Assembly (NCBI GenBank): GCA_033717875.1
Contig: JADDKJ010000007.1
Coordinates: 1-64,000 of the forward strand
Source: SBBG01 sp033717875
Lineage (GTDB): Bacteria > Pseudomonadota > Gammaproteobacteria > Ga0077554 > Ga007554
Direction: 5' to 3'
DNA: 64,000 nt
Made by a program: the position numbers and the translations under genes. Below the pieces are notes generated by a model, which saw only the letters and a list, made by a program, of their open reading frames with translations, was not told the DNA's origin and searched no databases. This document shows positions 63,962 to 64,000 of the stretch, in pieces. The first letter of the stretch is position 1, and every line of letters starts with the position of its first letter.

Positions 63962-63993
63962 AAAAACCTCAGTGGGCTCCAACCGAGGTTTTT
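63962..63993 (+). terminator. terminator after the lytic transglycosylase
   Basis: The nine-base stem AAAAACCTC/GAGGTTTTT is followed by AGAATTA; its own arm supplies the T run. Confidence 0.8.
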
Positions 63994-64000
63994 AGAATTA

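Overview
The window reads as a GC-rich chromosome segment from a gammaproteobacterium. The evidence is gene content and order: gyrB-recF-dnaN-dnaA, dsbA with engB nearby, aroK-aroB-dgt, divergent hemA/prfA, mutY-yggX, apaG, and parS sites of the TGTTCCACGTGGAACA type. A more exact placement is not possible from the sequence alone. Two tracts look acquired: 1-2.4 kb and 37.2-43.6 kb.

Layout. 0-1.8 kb: a SLATT-like two-helix membrane protein in an integron-cassette-like setting, plus small unknown genes. 1.9-2.4 kb and 37.2-37.6 kb: two inverted copies (about 450 bp) of a relic holding an Rhs/YD-repeat remnant and an FNR-type palindrome; they bracket a 35-kb origin segment. 2.4-6.8 kb: EEP nuclease, acetolactate synthase, DsbA, a cyclic-nucleotide-binding protein, EngB. 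7-13.5 kb: gyrB, recF (with two parS sites inside), dnaN, dnaA and AT-rich stretches with DnaA boxes (likely oriC). 13.5-18 kb: rRNA methyltransferase, M42-like peptidase, ArsC-like reductase, ApaG, glycerate kinase. 18.3-21.5 kb: HIT protein and a Fur-controlled iron ABC transporter without its ATPase. 21.6-32.7 kb: Ig-like lipoprotein, aroK, aroB, dgt, ppk, thiG/thiS, tRNA-Gly(CCC), mutY, yggX. 32.8-37.1 kb: prfA, hemA, TPR lipoprotein.

37.7-43.6 kb is the most novel part. A subtilisin-like protease and a papain/C39-like cysteine-peptidase protein both carry a Lys/Glu/Asp-rich linker followed by a coiled segment. A broken copy of the same tail lies between them. They are followed by a degenerate ATP-grasp-like protein and an intact ATP-grasp ligase. 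This resembles the logic of graspetide (ATP-grasp-modified peptide) systems, with protease tails as possible substrates; that function is inference.

43.8-54.7 kb: citrate synthase, alanine dehydrogenase, a two-gene AlbA_2/ATPase plus ParA-like unit, recJ with a phosphoglycerate-mutase-like partner, a four-gene VapBC + MntA/HepT toxin-antitoxin run, an outer-membrane barrel and an M17 aminopeptidase. 54.8-60 kb: pyruvate dehydrogenase E1-alpha, E1-beta and an E2-E3 fusion. 60.4-63 kb: an Mla-like lipid transport operon (MlaE, MlaD, lipoprotein) without an ATPase; a 140-bp MITE has inserted in frame in the lipoprotein signal peptide. The window ends with a lytic transglycosylase. Three copies of this MITE and one diverged relative are scattered through the window, along with several REP-like palindromes.
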